Of a DNA stretch of 64,000 nt, positions 21,425 to 29,611 are shown piece by piece (the first letter of the stretch is position 1; the number at the start of each line of letters is the position of its first letter). Origin of the DNA: PALSA-607 sp963825425 (GTDB lineage Bacteria > Actinomycetota > Actinomycetes > Acidothermales > Acidothermaceae); the NCBI GenBank assembly GCA_963825425.1, contig CAWGTF010000013.1, positions 62,001 to 126,000 on the forward strand, given 5' to 3'. The notes below the pieces were generated by a model that worked only from the letters and a program-made list of their open reading frames with translations, was not told the DNA's origin and ran no database searches. The translations under genes were made by a program, and so were the position numbers.

Positions 21425-22201
21425 ATGACTGAAGGCCTCGATCAGACAGCGCAGAACCGGCTCGCGGAGTCCGGGAAGTTCTTTACATCCGACTTGTCCG
21501 TGGCCGAGTTCACCTTGCTCGAACACACCGGGTTCGACGCCATCGAACTTGTGATGGGCGTGTCCGTCTTCCACGTCGGCTTCCAGCCCGGCCGCGGCAT
21601 GCAGCCCGGTGAGTACCAGGTGCTGTCGCAGGCGATGTACACGGCGCGGATGAACGCCATCAATCGGCTGATCGCCGAGACCGTGAAGGTCGGCGGTGAC
21701 GGCGTGATCGGAGTCAAGCTCGGCTACCGGGCGCACAGCGCTGATGCCCTCGAGTTCACCGCGATCGGCACCGCGGTGCGTCACCGCGACGGCACCGCAG
21801 CGCACCGGCAACCATCGGGCGCCCCGTTCACGAGTCACCTCGACGCGAAGGAGCTCTACCAGCTCCTCAACGTGGGCTGGTGTCCGGTGTCGTTCGTCCT
21901 CGGCACCTGCGTCTACCACATCGCCGTGCAAGGCGTGATGCAGACGATGCGCCAGGTCGGGCAGAACATCGAGCTCCCCCAGTGGACCCAGGGCTTCTAC
22001 GACGCCCGCGAGATCGCGATGACCAGACTGCAAGCCGAGGGCGAGCGCGACGGCGCGCAGGGTGTCGTCGGCGTCACGGTCACCACGAGCGAGTGGGTCT
22101 GGGGCGGCCACACGCTCGAGTTCTACGTGTCCGGCACCTCGGTTCGTCGCGTCAGCGATCAACGCGGCCAGCTGCCACCCCTGGTCGTCCCGGTCGGCTA
22201 G
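21425..22201 (+). CDS. Tandem YbjQ/UPF0145 heavy-metal-binding-domain protein
   Basis: Intact, 258 residues. It contains two copies of the YbjQ fold: residues about 20-120 (FDAIELVMGVSVFHVGFQ, then GDGVIGVKLGY) and about 140-245 (WCPVSFVLGTCVYHIA, then AQGVVGVTV). Each copy has the small beta-sandwich pattern of this family, which was named for putative heavy-metal binding but has no established function. The start is taken as the ATG at 21425. No metal-binding cysteine pair is obvious. Confidence 0.75.
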   Translation: MTEGLDQTAQNRLAESGKFFTSDLSVAEFTLLEHTGFDAIELVMGVSVFHVGFQPGRGMQPGEYQVLSQAMYTARMNAINRLIAETVKVGGDGVIGVKLGYRAHSADALEFTAIGTAVRHRDGTAAHRQPSGAPFTSHLDAKELYQLLNVGWCPVSFVLGTCVYHIAVQGVMQTMRQVGQNIELPQWTQGFYDAREIAMTRLQAEGERDGAQGVVGVTVTTSEWVWGGHTLEFYVSGTSVRRVSDQRGQLPPLVVPVG

Positions 22202-22208
22202 CCGGCCG

Positions 22209-22260
22209 TTCCGCAGTTGCGGAAGACTGTAATGGTTTTTCTGCCGCATCTGCGGATAAT
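22209..22260 (+). promoter_or_regulatory. Paired palindromes and -10 box of the molybdate regulator gene
   Basis: TTCCGCAGTTGCGGAA (22209-22224) and CCGCATCTGCGG (22244-22255) share the inverted repeat CCGCA-N2-TGCGG with starts 33 bases apart, about three helical turns. The second copy abuts a GATAAT -10 box (22255-22260) only nine bases before the ATG at 22269, so the transcript is probably leaderless. The layout suggests autoregulation by the following HTH protein. Confidence 0.65.
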
Positions 22261-22268
22261 GTGGCCTC

Positions 22269-22723
22269 ATGGCCACGTATCGGATCGCCGACGTCGCGCG
22301 TCTGCTGGGCGTCAGTGACGACACAGCGAGGCGTTGGGCAGAGTCTGGCAGGTTCGTTTCGACGACCGACGACACCGGGCATCTCGCCGTCGACGGCGCC
22401 GAGCTCGCCCGCTTCGCGACGACCTTGAACGACACGGTCGAGCCTGGCCACGTCGCCCAAGCGTCGGCGCGCAACCAGTTGGTCGGCATCGTGACCCGAG
22501 TGATTCGCGACACCGTCATGGCCCAGGTCGAGATGCAGTGCGGCGGCCAGCGCGTCGTGTCCCTCATCAGCCGCGAGGCAGCCGATGAGTTGGAGTTGGA
22601 GCCAGGCGTGCTGGCAATCGCCTCGATCAAGGCAACCAACGTGGTGGTGGAGCTTCCGGCACCCTACCAATACCGGACGCCGAACAACCGGCGTCCCTGC
22701 GAGACGCTTCGGAGAGTCCATGA
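22269..22723 (+). CDS. HTH-TOBE molybdate-responsive regulator (end uncertain)
   Basis: DNA-binding regulator with an N-terminal MerR/excisionase-type helix-turn-helix (YRIADVARLLGVSDDTARRW, residues 4-23) and a C-terminal Mop/TOBE molybdate-binding domain (RNQLVGIVTRVIRDTVMAQV, then GVLAIASIKATNVVVELP). It resembles ModE in logic: it would sense intracellular molybdate and control modABC just downstream. The open frame as read continues to 22820 with an arginine-rich tail inside modA; a single-base correction after the TOBE domain would instead end it at 22723, overlapping the modA ATG. I prefer the shorter form, but it is not proven. Confidence 0.82.
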
Positions 22724-23547
22724 ACCGCCACGCATCCGCCGTCCTCGTCACCGCCGTCGTTGTCGCGCTCGGCCTCGCCGCGTGCAGTTCTTCGAAGAAG
22801 GCCGCAGCGCCTTCGAGTAGCGCGGCGGCGGCCACGTCGGCGCCTGCCGCAGTCGCCACGCCGAGCGTGTCAGGCACGGTCGTCGTGTTCGCCGCCTCGT
22901 CGCTGAAGGCCACGTTCACGACGTTGGCCGCGAACTTCGAACAGGCAAACCCAGGCGTGCAGATCGTTCCGTCCTACGGAGGCTCCGACACGCTCGCCGC
23001 CCAGATCACCCAAGGTGCGCCGGTCGACGTCTTCGCCGCCGCCAGCACCACGACGATGGGCACCGTCACGACGGCCGGTGACGGCGTCGGGACGCCGCAG
23101 GTGTTCGCCAAGAACGAGCTCGAGATCGCGGTCGCGCCGAGCAACCCCGACCACATCGCGAGCCTGGCCGACGTCACGAAGTCAGGGGTGAAGCTGGCGA
23201 TCTGTGCGCCGACCGTGCCGTGCGGCGCGGCGGCGACGAAGGCCTTCGCGGCAGCCAAGCTGACCCCACACCCGGTGACGCTCGAGCAAGACGTCGCATC
23301 GGTGCTGACCAAGCTCGAACTCGGCGAGGTCGACGCCGGCATCGTCTACCAGACCGACGTGAAGTCGGCGGGCAGCAAGGTCACCGGCGTGAACTTCGCC
23401 GAAGCGGCGAGCGCGATCAACACCTACCCGATCGTCGTCGTCAAGACCGGGAAGAACCCGACGGCCGGCGCAGGCGTTCGTCGAACTACGTCGTGTCGCC
23501 GGCCGGGCAGCAGATTCTTGCAGGCGGCGGGGTTCCAGCAGCCCTGA
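22720..23547 (+). CDS. modA: Molybdate ABC transporter substrate-binding lipoprotein (frameshifted near end)
   Basis: Captures molybdate (or tungstate) outside the membrane. A signal peptide with lipobox LGLAAC precedes a Ser/Ala linker. ModA hallmarks are VVFAASSLKATFTTLAANFE, the ligand region SYGGSDTLAAQI, FAKNELEIAV and DAGIVYQTDVKSA. Two compensating frame changes between about 23480 and 23520 disturb the stretch YVVSPAGQQIL; the protein ends AAGFQQP at 23547. About 275 residues, normal. It lies in the order regulator-modA-modB-modC. Confidence 0.95.
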   Translation: MNRHASAVLVTAVVVALGLAACSSSKKAAAPSSSAAAATSAPAAVATPSVSGTVVVFAASSLKATFTTLAANFEQANPGVQIVPSYGGSDTLAAQITQGAPVDVFAAASTTTMGTVTTAGDGVGTPQVFAKNELEIAVAPSNPDHIASLADVTKSGVKLAICAPTVPCGAAATKAFAAAKLTPHPVTLEQDVASVLTKLELGEVDAGIVYQTDVKSAGSKVTGVNFAEAASAINTYPIVVVKTGKNPTAGAGVRRTTSCRRPGSRFLQAAGFQQP

Positions 23548-23572
23548 GCCCGCCACACGCGACGCCGACACT

Positions 23573-24371
23573 GTGCGCGACTCGCGCGATCCTCGGGCGC
23601 GGGTGCCGTACGCGCTGTTCGTGCCCGCGGCGATCGGCGTCGCATTCCTGATGCTGCCGATCGCCGGGTTGTTGATTCGCACGCCCTGGCACCAGCTGCC
23701 GTCGCTGATCAGCAGCCCCGACGTCCGCACCGCGTTGCGGTTGTCGCTCGAGACTGCGACCGCGGCGACGGTGATCGCGATCGTGGTCGGCGTGCCGATT
23801 GCGTGGGTGCTGGCCCGGCTCGAGTTTCGTGGCCGGTCGCTGCTGCGCGCGCTGATCACGCTGCCGCTCGTGCTGCCACCGGTCGCCGGCGGCATCGCGC
23901 TGCTCCTCGCGTACGGACGCCGCGGCGTCGTGGGCAGCGCAACTCCTCAAGGTGTTCGGAGTGTCGCTGCCCTTCACGACCGCGGCCGTCATCGTCGCCG
24001 AGACGTTCGTCGCCATGCCGTTCCTCATCGTGTCGGTCGAAGGCTCGCTGCGCGGCGTCGACGTCCGCTACGACCACGCGGCCGCGACGCTCGGGGCATC
24101 ACGGATGTTCACGTTCGTGCACGTGACGCTGCCGATGCTCGGCCCGGGCATCGCAGCCGGCGCAGTGCTGTGCTGGGCGCGCGCGCTCGGGGAGTTCGGA
24201 GCGACGATCACGTTCGCCGGCAGCTATCCCGGGACCACGCAGACCATGCCGCTGCAGGTCTACCTCGCGCTGCAAGACAATCCGGACGCGGCCATCGCGC
24301 TGAGCCTGGTGCTGCTCGTGGTGTCGGTGGCGATCCTCGCCGGCCTGCGCGACCGCTGGCTGCGCGCGTGA
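23573..24371 (+). CDS. modB: Molybdate ABC transporter permease (frameshifted)
   Basis: Membrane channel of the molybdate importer. GTG start at 23573. Membrane segments include LFVPAAIGVAFLMLPIAGLL and LITLPLVLPPVAGGIALLL; the EAA-type loop reads DHAAATLGASRMFTFVHVTL; ALGEFGATITFAGS is a classic ModB motif. One frame change near 23935. The stop overlaps the modC GTG (GTGA). Confidence 0.95.
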
Positions 24372-25435
24372 CACTTGACGCGCACATCGTCGTCGAGCGC
24401 GAGCAGTGGCGGCTCGACGCGCAGCTGCACGTTCCCGGCGGCACCGTGCTCGCGCTGCTGGGACCGAACGGCGCCGGCAAGTCGACGGCGCTGCGGGTCA
24501 TCGCCGGACTGCTGCCGGCCTCGGCGCGGTCATGTGCGCGTTGGCGAGCGGACCGTGGGAGGACCACGCATCCGGCGTCCGGCTGGCGACCGAGCAACGC
24601 TCGATCGGCGTCGTGTTCCAGGACTACCTGTTGTTCCCGACGATGACCGCTCGCGACAACGTGGCCTTCGGCCTGCGCGCGAAGGGCCTGGACGAAACCG
24701 GCCGCCCGCGAAATCGCCGAACGGGTGGCTGGCCCGCGTGGAGCTGCTCGAGCAGGCGACCCAGCGACCTGCGCAGCTGTCCGGCGGCCAGGCCCAGCGA
24801 GTGGCACTGGCCAGGGCGCTCGCGACGACGCCGGACGTGCTGCTCCTCGACGAACCACTCGCCGCCCTCGATGCCGGCACTCGCATGAGCGTGCGCGGCG
24901 ACCTGCGCAGGCACCTCGGCGAGTTCGCCGGCGCGACCGTCTTGGTCACGCACGATCCACTCGACGCGTTGATCCTCGCCGACCAGGTGGCGGTCATCGA
25001 AGGCGGCGCTGTCGTGCAGACCGGCACACCGCAAGAGATCACCCGAACCCCCAGAACGCGCTACGTCGCCCAGCTCGTCGGGCCTCAACCTCTTCGCCGG
25101 CCGGCCAACGGCACGCAGGTCACGCTGCGCCGACGGCGCCGAGTTGGTCACGGCGGAGGCGCACGAAGGCGCAGGTGTTCGTCGTCGCGCGCCCGTCGAG
25201 CATCTCGGTACACCGCGACGTCCCGCATGGCAGCCCGCGCAACGTGTGGGCGGGCACTATCGCCACCGTCGAGCAACACGGCGACCTGGTCAGGCTGTTC
25301 GTCACCGGCCCACCCGACGTCGTCGTCGACGTGACGACAGCGGCGATGGCGGAACTTCAGCTCGGTGTCGCCGAACGCGTGTGGCTCTCGGTCAAAGCCA
25401 CCGACCTCACGGTCTACGACGCGGGTTACGATTAG
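24368..25435 (+). CDS. modC: Molybdate ABC transporter ATPase (frameshifted)
   Basis: Cytoplasmic ATPase of the importer. Walker A GPNGAGKST, Q-loop VVFQDYLLFP, signature LSGGQAQRVALARAL and Walker B VLLLDEPLAALD are all present, followed by a C-terminal TOBE regulatory domain (WAGTIATVEQHGDLVRLFV). Frame changes near 24525, 24705, 25080 and 25165. Joined length is about 355 residues, normal for ModC. The last four bases overlap the stop of the convergent nickel/cobalt permease. Confidence 0.94.
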
Positions 25436-26568
25436 TCCGCGTCGGGAATCGCGTGCTGCCGCATGCCGGCGGTCCACTTCTCTTCGATGTGGCCGAAACG
25501 CCAGACCAACAACGCGACCGCCCAGGTCACGACGAAGAGCCCGACGATGACGAAGCCGAGCGTGTTGATGTTCGCGTTCTGCATGTCGGTCCAGAAACGG
25601 CCGGTCACGTTGAGCTGTTGCGACACGAGGCCGAGCAGTTCGACGCCGCCGATGACCGCCGCGATCATGATCGACAGGCTGGTGATCGTGATGTTGTAGA
25701 AGACCTTGCGAACCGGCCTGGAGAAGGCCCAGCCGTAGGCGAAGTTCATGAACGTGCCGTCGATGGTGTCGAACAGGCACATGCCGGCCGCGAAGAGGAT
25801 CGGCAGCGCGAGGATCGCGTACCACGGCAGCGCGCTCGCCGCGCCGGCCGCGGCGAGGACGAGCAAGGACACCTCGGTCGCGGTGTCGAAGCCGAGACCG
25901 AACAGCAGGCCGACGCCGTACATCTGGCCCGGCTTGGTGATGGACTTCATGATCGGTCGCAGGATGCGGTTCATCAGGCCCCGGTTGGCCAGGTGGTGCT
26001 CGAGGGTCTCCTCGTCGTAGACGCCACGCCGCATGTCGCGAAAGACCCGCATGATCCCGACCAGGATGATCACGTTGATCGCGGCGATGACGAACGAGGA
26101 ACGTGCCCGGAGACCGACGTGCCGATAAGTCCGGTGTAGTGGTGCAACGCAGAGGTGTCGTTCTTGACCGGGCCGACGAGGGCCTTGACGCCAAGTGACA
26201 GCAAGAAGGCCAGCAGGAACACGACCGACGAGTGCCCGAGGGAGAACCAGAAGCCGACCGACAGCGGGCGCTTGCCATCGCCCATCAGCTTGCGCGTGGT
26301 GTTGTCGATTGCGGCGATGTGGTCGGCGTCGAAGGCGTGCCGCATGCCGAGGGTGTAGGCCGTCAGTCCGATGCCGATCCCGAACGTCTTGGTTCCCACG
26401 GCGTAGTGGTGCGGCGCGACCAGCGCGATGATGATGAACCAGCCGATGACGTTCAGCGCGAGGATCACACCGAACATCGCCAGCGAGCTTGGTCCACTCA
26501 GCCCGGCTGAGGCCCTGCTTCAGCCGAGAGGCGATGCCGCTGGGTCGAATCTGCGTCTGGGTACTCAT
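25432..26568 (-). CDS. NiCoT-family nickel/cobalt permease (frameshifted)
   Basis: High-affinity Ni2+/Co2+ uptake permease (HoxN/NixA/NicT type) with eight predicted helices. The metal-binding signature RHAFDADHIAAIDNTTR lies in the second helix and LGFDTATEVSLL in the fourth; FDTIDGTFMNFAYGWAF is also typical. The ATG at 26568 follows GGAGG. Frame changes lie near 26480 and 26100. A divergent Fur-family gene and two matching palindromes lie upstream, pointing to metal-dependent repression. Confidence 0.93.
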   Translation of the reverse strand: MSTQTQIRPSGIASRLKQGLSRAEWTKLAGDVRCDPRAERHRLVHHHRAGRAAPLRRGNQDVRDRHRTDGLHPRHAARLRRRPHRRNRQHHAQADGRWQAPAVGRLLVLPRALVGRVPAGLLAVTWRQGPRRPGQERHLCVAPLHRTYRHVGLRARSSFVIAAINVIILVGIMRVFRDMRRGVYDEETLEHHLANRGLMNRILRPIMKSITKPGQMYGVGLLFGLGFDTATEVSLLVLAAAGAASALPWYAILALPILFAAGMCLFDTIDGTFMNFAYGWAFSRPVRKVFYNITITSLSIMIAAVIGGVELLGLVSQQLNVTGRFWTDMQNANINTLGFVIVGLFVVTWAVALLVWRFGHIEEKWTAGMRQHAIPDAD

Positions 26569-26632
26569 CGAGCTACCTCCGTAGAGTTCCGTCGAGGCTG
26601 GCTGCTCCCCGACGCCGCGTGGCGCCATCAGA

Positions 26633-26647
26633 TGCGACAGGTTCGCA
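26633..26647. promoter_or_regulatory. Metal-regulator box 2 (imperfect palindrome)
   Basis: TGCGAC-AGG-TTCGCA differs at one base from the perfect palindrome at 26723-26737 and lies between that promoter region and the permease start, about 65 bases upstream of the ATG. It is a probable second operator for the adjacent Fur-family protein. Confidence 0.5.
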
Positions 26648-26722
26648 GCCGGGCTGGCGTTTGGATTGGCCCGCTACCCACCGCCGGCTCGCCTGCAGAC
26701 CCCGCCACCGTAACATCCCAGT

Positions 26723-26745
26723 TGCGACTGTGTCGCATATATATT
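26723..26745. promoter_or_regulatory. Metal-regulator box 1 with overlapping AT-rich -10 region
   Basis: TGCGAC-TGT-GTCGCA (26723-26737) is a perfect 15-base inverted repeat. It abuts TATATATT (26738-26745), the most AT-rich spot of the divergent gap, which can serve as a -10 element on either strand. Binding here would block both the permease and the Fur-family gene. Confidence 0.65.
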
Positions 26746-26843
26746 CCCGTGCACCCCGGGCGCCGACAGGCGAGCAGCCTGACGCCGCCGGGCCGCCTGC
26801 GCGGCTACGCTGCTATCGCGCATTCGAAGGAGTTGACCCGGAC

Positions 26844-27356
26844 GTGGCTGCGGCACGGACCCCGACCAAGACCCAAGCTCAGGGCGCTGCGACATACGGC
26901 GCCGAGCGGCTGTCTGCTGCCGTCGGCGAGCTCCGGGCGCAGGGCACCCGGATCACCGACGCGCGAGTCGCGATCCTCGAGGCGCTGTCGGCCACCGACG
27001 CGCACCTGTCCGCCGACGACATCGCACACGCAGTGAACGGACTGCAGCCGCGCGTGCACCGCGCAACCGTGTACCGGACGCTCGAATCACTCGTGACCGC
27101 CGGCCTGGTTGCCCACACGCACCTCGGCCACGGCAATGCGGTCTACCACCTGACGACCGTCCCGCACGCCCACTGCCAGTGCCAGCGTTGCGAGACGATC
27201 ATCGACGTCCCGCGGACGCTACTTCGAGGCGTCAGCAGCCGGCTGCTCGAGGACTACGGCTTCAACCTCGACACCGGTCACAGCGCGCTACTTGGGCTCT
27301 GCAAGCGGTGCGCCGAGGCCGGCGCCGGTGAGACCCGGGCCGGCGAAACGAGATAG
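26844..27356 (+). CDS. Fur-family metalloregulator, probably Nur-like
   Basis: Metal-dependent repressor, 170 residues, intact, GTG start (GAAGGAG lies 11 bases upstream). The winged-helix domain contains QGTRITDARVAILEAL and HRATVYRTLESLVTAGLV. The metal-binding part has HAHCQCQRCETI and LGLCKRCAEA, two CxxC pairs of a structural zinc site. Sequence alone does not separate Fur, Zur and Nur; divergence from a nickel/cobalt permease with shared palindromes favours nickel sensing (inference). Its last 79 bases overlap the convergent spermidine-synthase-like gene. Confidence 0.88.
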   Translation: MAAARTPTKTQAQGAATYGAERLSAAVGELRAQGTRITDARVAILEALSATDAHLSADDIAHAVNGLQPRVHRATVYRTLESLVTAGLVAHTHLGHGNAVYHLTTVPHAHCQCQRCETIIDVPRTLLRGVSSRLLEDYGFNLDTGHSALLGLCKRCAEAGAGETRAGETR

Positions 27357-29362
27357 GCACTCACATAGAGCAGCGCCGCCAGCACCAGCAACGCGTGATA
27401 TCCGAACACGAGAGACAGATACTCCAAGCAGCCGCCAAGCATCGCGCCGAGCAGGTTGGTGCTAAACGACAGCGCCGCATCGCCGGTCTCCGAGAACCGT
27501 TTCGCAAAGATGATGTTCGCGGCGAAGATCGGGAGGAATGCGATCACGACCGCGACGAACAGCCGCACCAGGAACCCCAGCGACAGCAGCCACGACGATG
27601 GCACCAGCCAGTTCAGCGCAAGGCCACCGATCAACAGCGCATACATCGCAGGAATCGGGGGCGTCGGGAAACGCCGCGTCACTTCGACTGCCGCAACGAC
27701 CGCTACGAGTACGCCTCCGAACACGAGCGAGTTGACCAGCCACGTGGTGCCGAACAGCAGCGCAAATGTCGTCACGCTGCGGGTCTCCATCAGCAGGAAC
27801 GCCGCACCGAGCAGGAAGAGGTCGCGGTAGCCCCACATCCCCGCGACCTGGCCCGTGACGCGCCGGCGTACTCCTCGTCCGCCGGCCGCTGCGTTTGCCA
27901 ACAGCACGCCGCCGACGGCAATCACGCTGCCGGCGATGATCAGCCCGAGCGCAGCCAAGTACAGCGAGGGGATCGTGCTGTCTTTCAGATACAGAAAGGG
28001 CTTGTCGTCAGTGGCCGGCGCCGGCGTCGAGGCTGGTCGAACCCACGTCTGATCACACACCTGGTCTGCCGGCGTCAAGCCGGCCACGATCACCGCGAGG
28101 CTCTCGGCTGCCTGCTGGTCGTAGATGCACGGATTATGGCCGAAGACATCGTCAACGGTGCCCGCCAGCCGGTCGACCAGCCACTGCTGGCGATAGAAGT
28201 TGTACATCGAGAACGCGCCATCAGGCGCGAGGTGCGAGCGCGCAACCTCGACGGCCTGTTTCGTAAAGAGGTAGCTCTCCAGCCGCAGCGAACTGGCGCC
28301 GGACACCAGCGTGAGCGAGTCCGGTAGCGCGAAGAGAATCAGGTCGTACTTCGTCTTCGTCTGCTCGAGGAACGCCCGACCGTCGTTGACGTGGCTGGTC
28401 ACTCGCGGGTCTTGATACGCGTGGTCGGGGTCGTGCTGGTGACCGAAGCGCAGCAACGTCGGGTCGATTTCAACCGCATCGACGTGCTGGACGCCGTGTG
28501 CGAGCGCGATCGCGACGTCGGTACCAGTGCCCGCGCCGACGATGAGAACGTTCTTCGGGACCGCCGGAACCCGGTTGTAAGGCTCGAGGTACCAGGGCTC
28601 CTCCTTCGCCCGAGTCGCCGCCGACGTCAGTCGCTGGTGCGGGACTCCGTTCACGTCGACCTCGAACGCGGTGCCGCCGTTGCCGTCGTCGACCTTGCTC
28701 GTCGAGACCTTGTAGTACGGCGACCAGAACACGCCGGTGTCGTGCCGCAACGGATACACCAGGAGCAGAAACAGGGCCGCCGCCAAAGTGACCGTCACGG
28801 ACGTTGCGAGCCTGCCCATCAACGTGATGAACAGCGCACAAACGATGCCGAACCACAGCAGGGGTGGCGCGTCGAGGAATGACAATCCAGTGAAGGTGGC
28901 GATGCCGGCCAGACTGCCGAGCAGATCGAAGCGGTAGGCGTCGAGCCGGGGCAGCTGCCGAAAGCACGCACCGACGATCTCGCCGGGACCTGCAAGCACT
29001 GCGGCGACCGCGAGGAAAATGCACGGAAGCGTCAACCAGATGGGCGGACCCGATGCCTGCAGCGCGCCGCTGCTGAAGAAGATCAGTTGGCTGCTATTAC
29101 GATCCACCGTGACGGGATAGGCGCTGACGAAGCCCATGAGACCGAGCAGCGCGACCGGTGAGTAGAACGGCAACGGCCGGTCAGAGTGCGCCGGCCCTGC
29201 TGCGCGCAGGAACCCAAGCCCGATCCCGAGGAATGATCCGAGGAGCACGAAGTTGGAGAAATACGAGAGGTGGACGACGTTCGCGCCGAGCCAGCGAATG
29301 AGCGACAGCTCCAAGAAGAGCATGAGCACGCTGGCAAGAAACAGCCGCCATCGGACCGTCAC
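27278..29362 (-). CDS. Polytopic membrane protein with spermidine-synthase-like domain
   Basis: Intact, 694 residues. An N-terminal block of about seven hydrophobic helices (residues 5-205) is followed by a soluble spermidine synthase/methyltransferase-like domain (VLIVGAGTGTDVAIALAHG, then VDAVEIDP, DGRAFLEQ and YDLILFALPDS), then a second membrane block of about seven helices (residues 470-680). The Rossmann glycine motif and acidic ribose-binding residue are intact, so the domain can probably bind a nucleotide-type ligand, but the substrate of these fused membrane forms is unknown. Its 3' end overlaps the Fur-family gene tail to tail by 79 bases. Confidence 0.8.
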   Translation of the reverse strand: MTVRWRLFLASVLMLFLELSLIRWLGANVVHLSYFSNFVLLGSFLGIGLGFLRAAGPAHSDRPLPFYSPVALLGLMGFVSAYPVTVDRNSSQLIFFSSGALQASGPPIWLTLPCIFLAVAAVLAGPGEIVGACFRQLPRLDAYRFDLLGSLAGIATFTGLSFLDAPPLLWFGIVCALFITLMGRLATSVTVTLAAALFLLLVYPLRHDTGVFWSPYYKVSTSKVDDGNGGTAFEVDVNGVPHQRLTSAATRAKEEPWYLEPYNRVPAVPKNVLIVGAGTGTDVAIALAHGVQHVDAVEIDPTLLRFGHQHDPDHAYQDPRVTSHVNDGRAFLEQTKTKYDLILFALPDSLTLVSGASSLRLESYLFTKQAVEVARSHLAPDGAFSMYNFYRQQWLVDRLAGTVDDVFGHNPCIYDQQAAESLAVIVAGLTPADQVCDQTWVRPASTPAPATDDKPFLYLKDSTIPSLYLAALGLIIAGSVIAVGGVLLANAAAGGRGVRRRVTGQVAGMWGYRDLFLLGAAFLLMETRSVTTFALLFGTTWLVNSLVFGGVLVAVVAAVEVTRRFPTPPIPAMYALLIGGLALNWLVPSSWLLSLGFLVRLFVAVVIAFLPIFAANIIFAKRFSETGDAALSFSTNLLGAMLGGCLEYLSLVFGYHALLVLAALLYVSAYLVSPARVSPAPASAHRLQSPSSAL

Positions 29363-29531
29363 TGGCGAACCTCTCGTCGTCCGGTGTGCCGCCGCTTGCG
29401 CAATCGGCAGGCACGGCTGCAGGCGGCTCGGCTCGCAGCGCCTAGGTCGTATTCAGCCGTATTCCGGCCCCGGTGGCAATGCCCCAGGTATCGGTTGCCT
29501 CTGACTCAGGTAGCGGTTGGGAGCCGCAGCA

Positions 29532-29580
29532 TTGACAGGGTGTCGTATGTCGACATACTGAGACCCCTATGTTAACGCTC
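29532..29580 (+). promoter_or_regulatory. Promoter with palindromic operator upstream of LacI-araB-araD
   Basis: TTGACA (29532-29537) is a perfect -35 box; ACATAC/ATACTG around 29553-29560 is placed for a -10 with a 16-17 base spacer. The spacer and -10 overlap the perfect 14-base palindrome GTATGTCGACATAC (29545-29558). Ten bases downstream, ATGTTAACGCTCAC (29569-29582) resembles a LacI-family half operator centred on AACGCT. Confidence 0.65.
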
Positions 29581-29611
29581 ACTCAGGCTGATTCCACCTC
29601 GGTGGCCGCGC

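Noticed and set aside
26569..26843. Cobalamin riboswitch upstream of the nickel/cobalt permease
   Set aside because: I looked for the B12-box core and the GGTG-type helices on the minus strand and found only scattered partial matches; the palindromes explain regulation better.
27395..28327. Long plus-strand frame (310 codons) opposite the spermidine-synthase-like gene
   Set aside because: Composition is Arg/Gln/His-rich antisense of a clear membrane protein, and no start signal is present.
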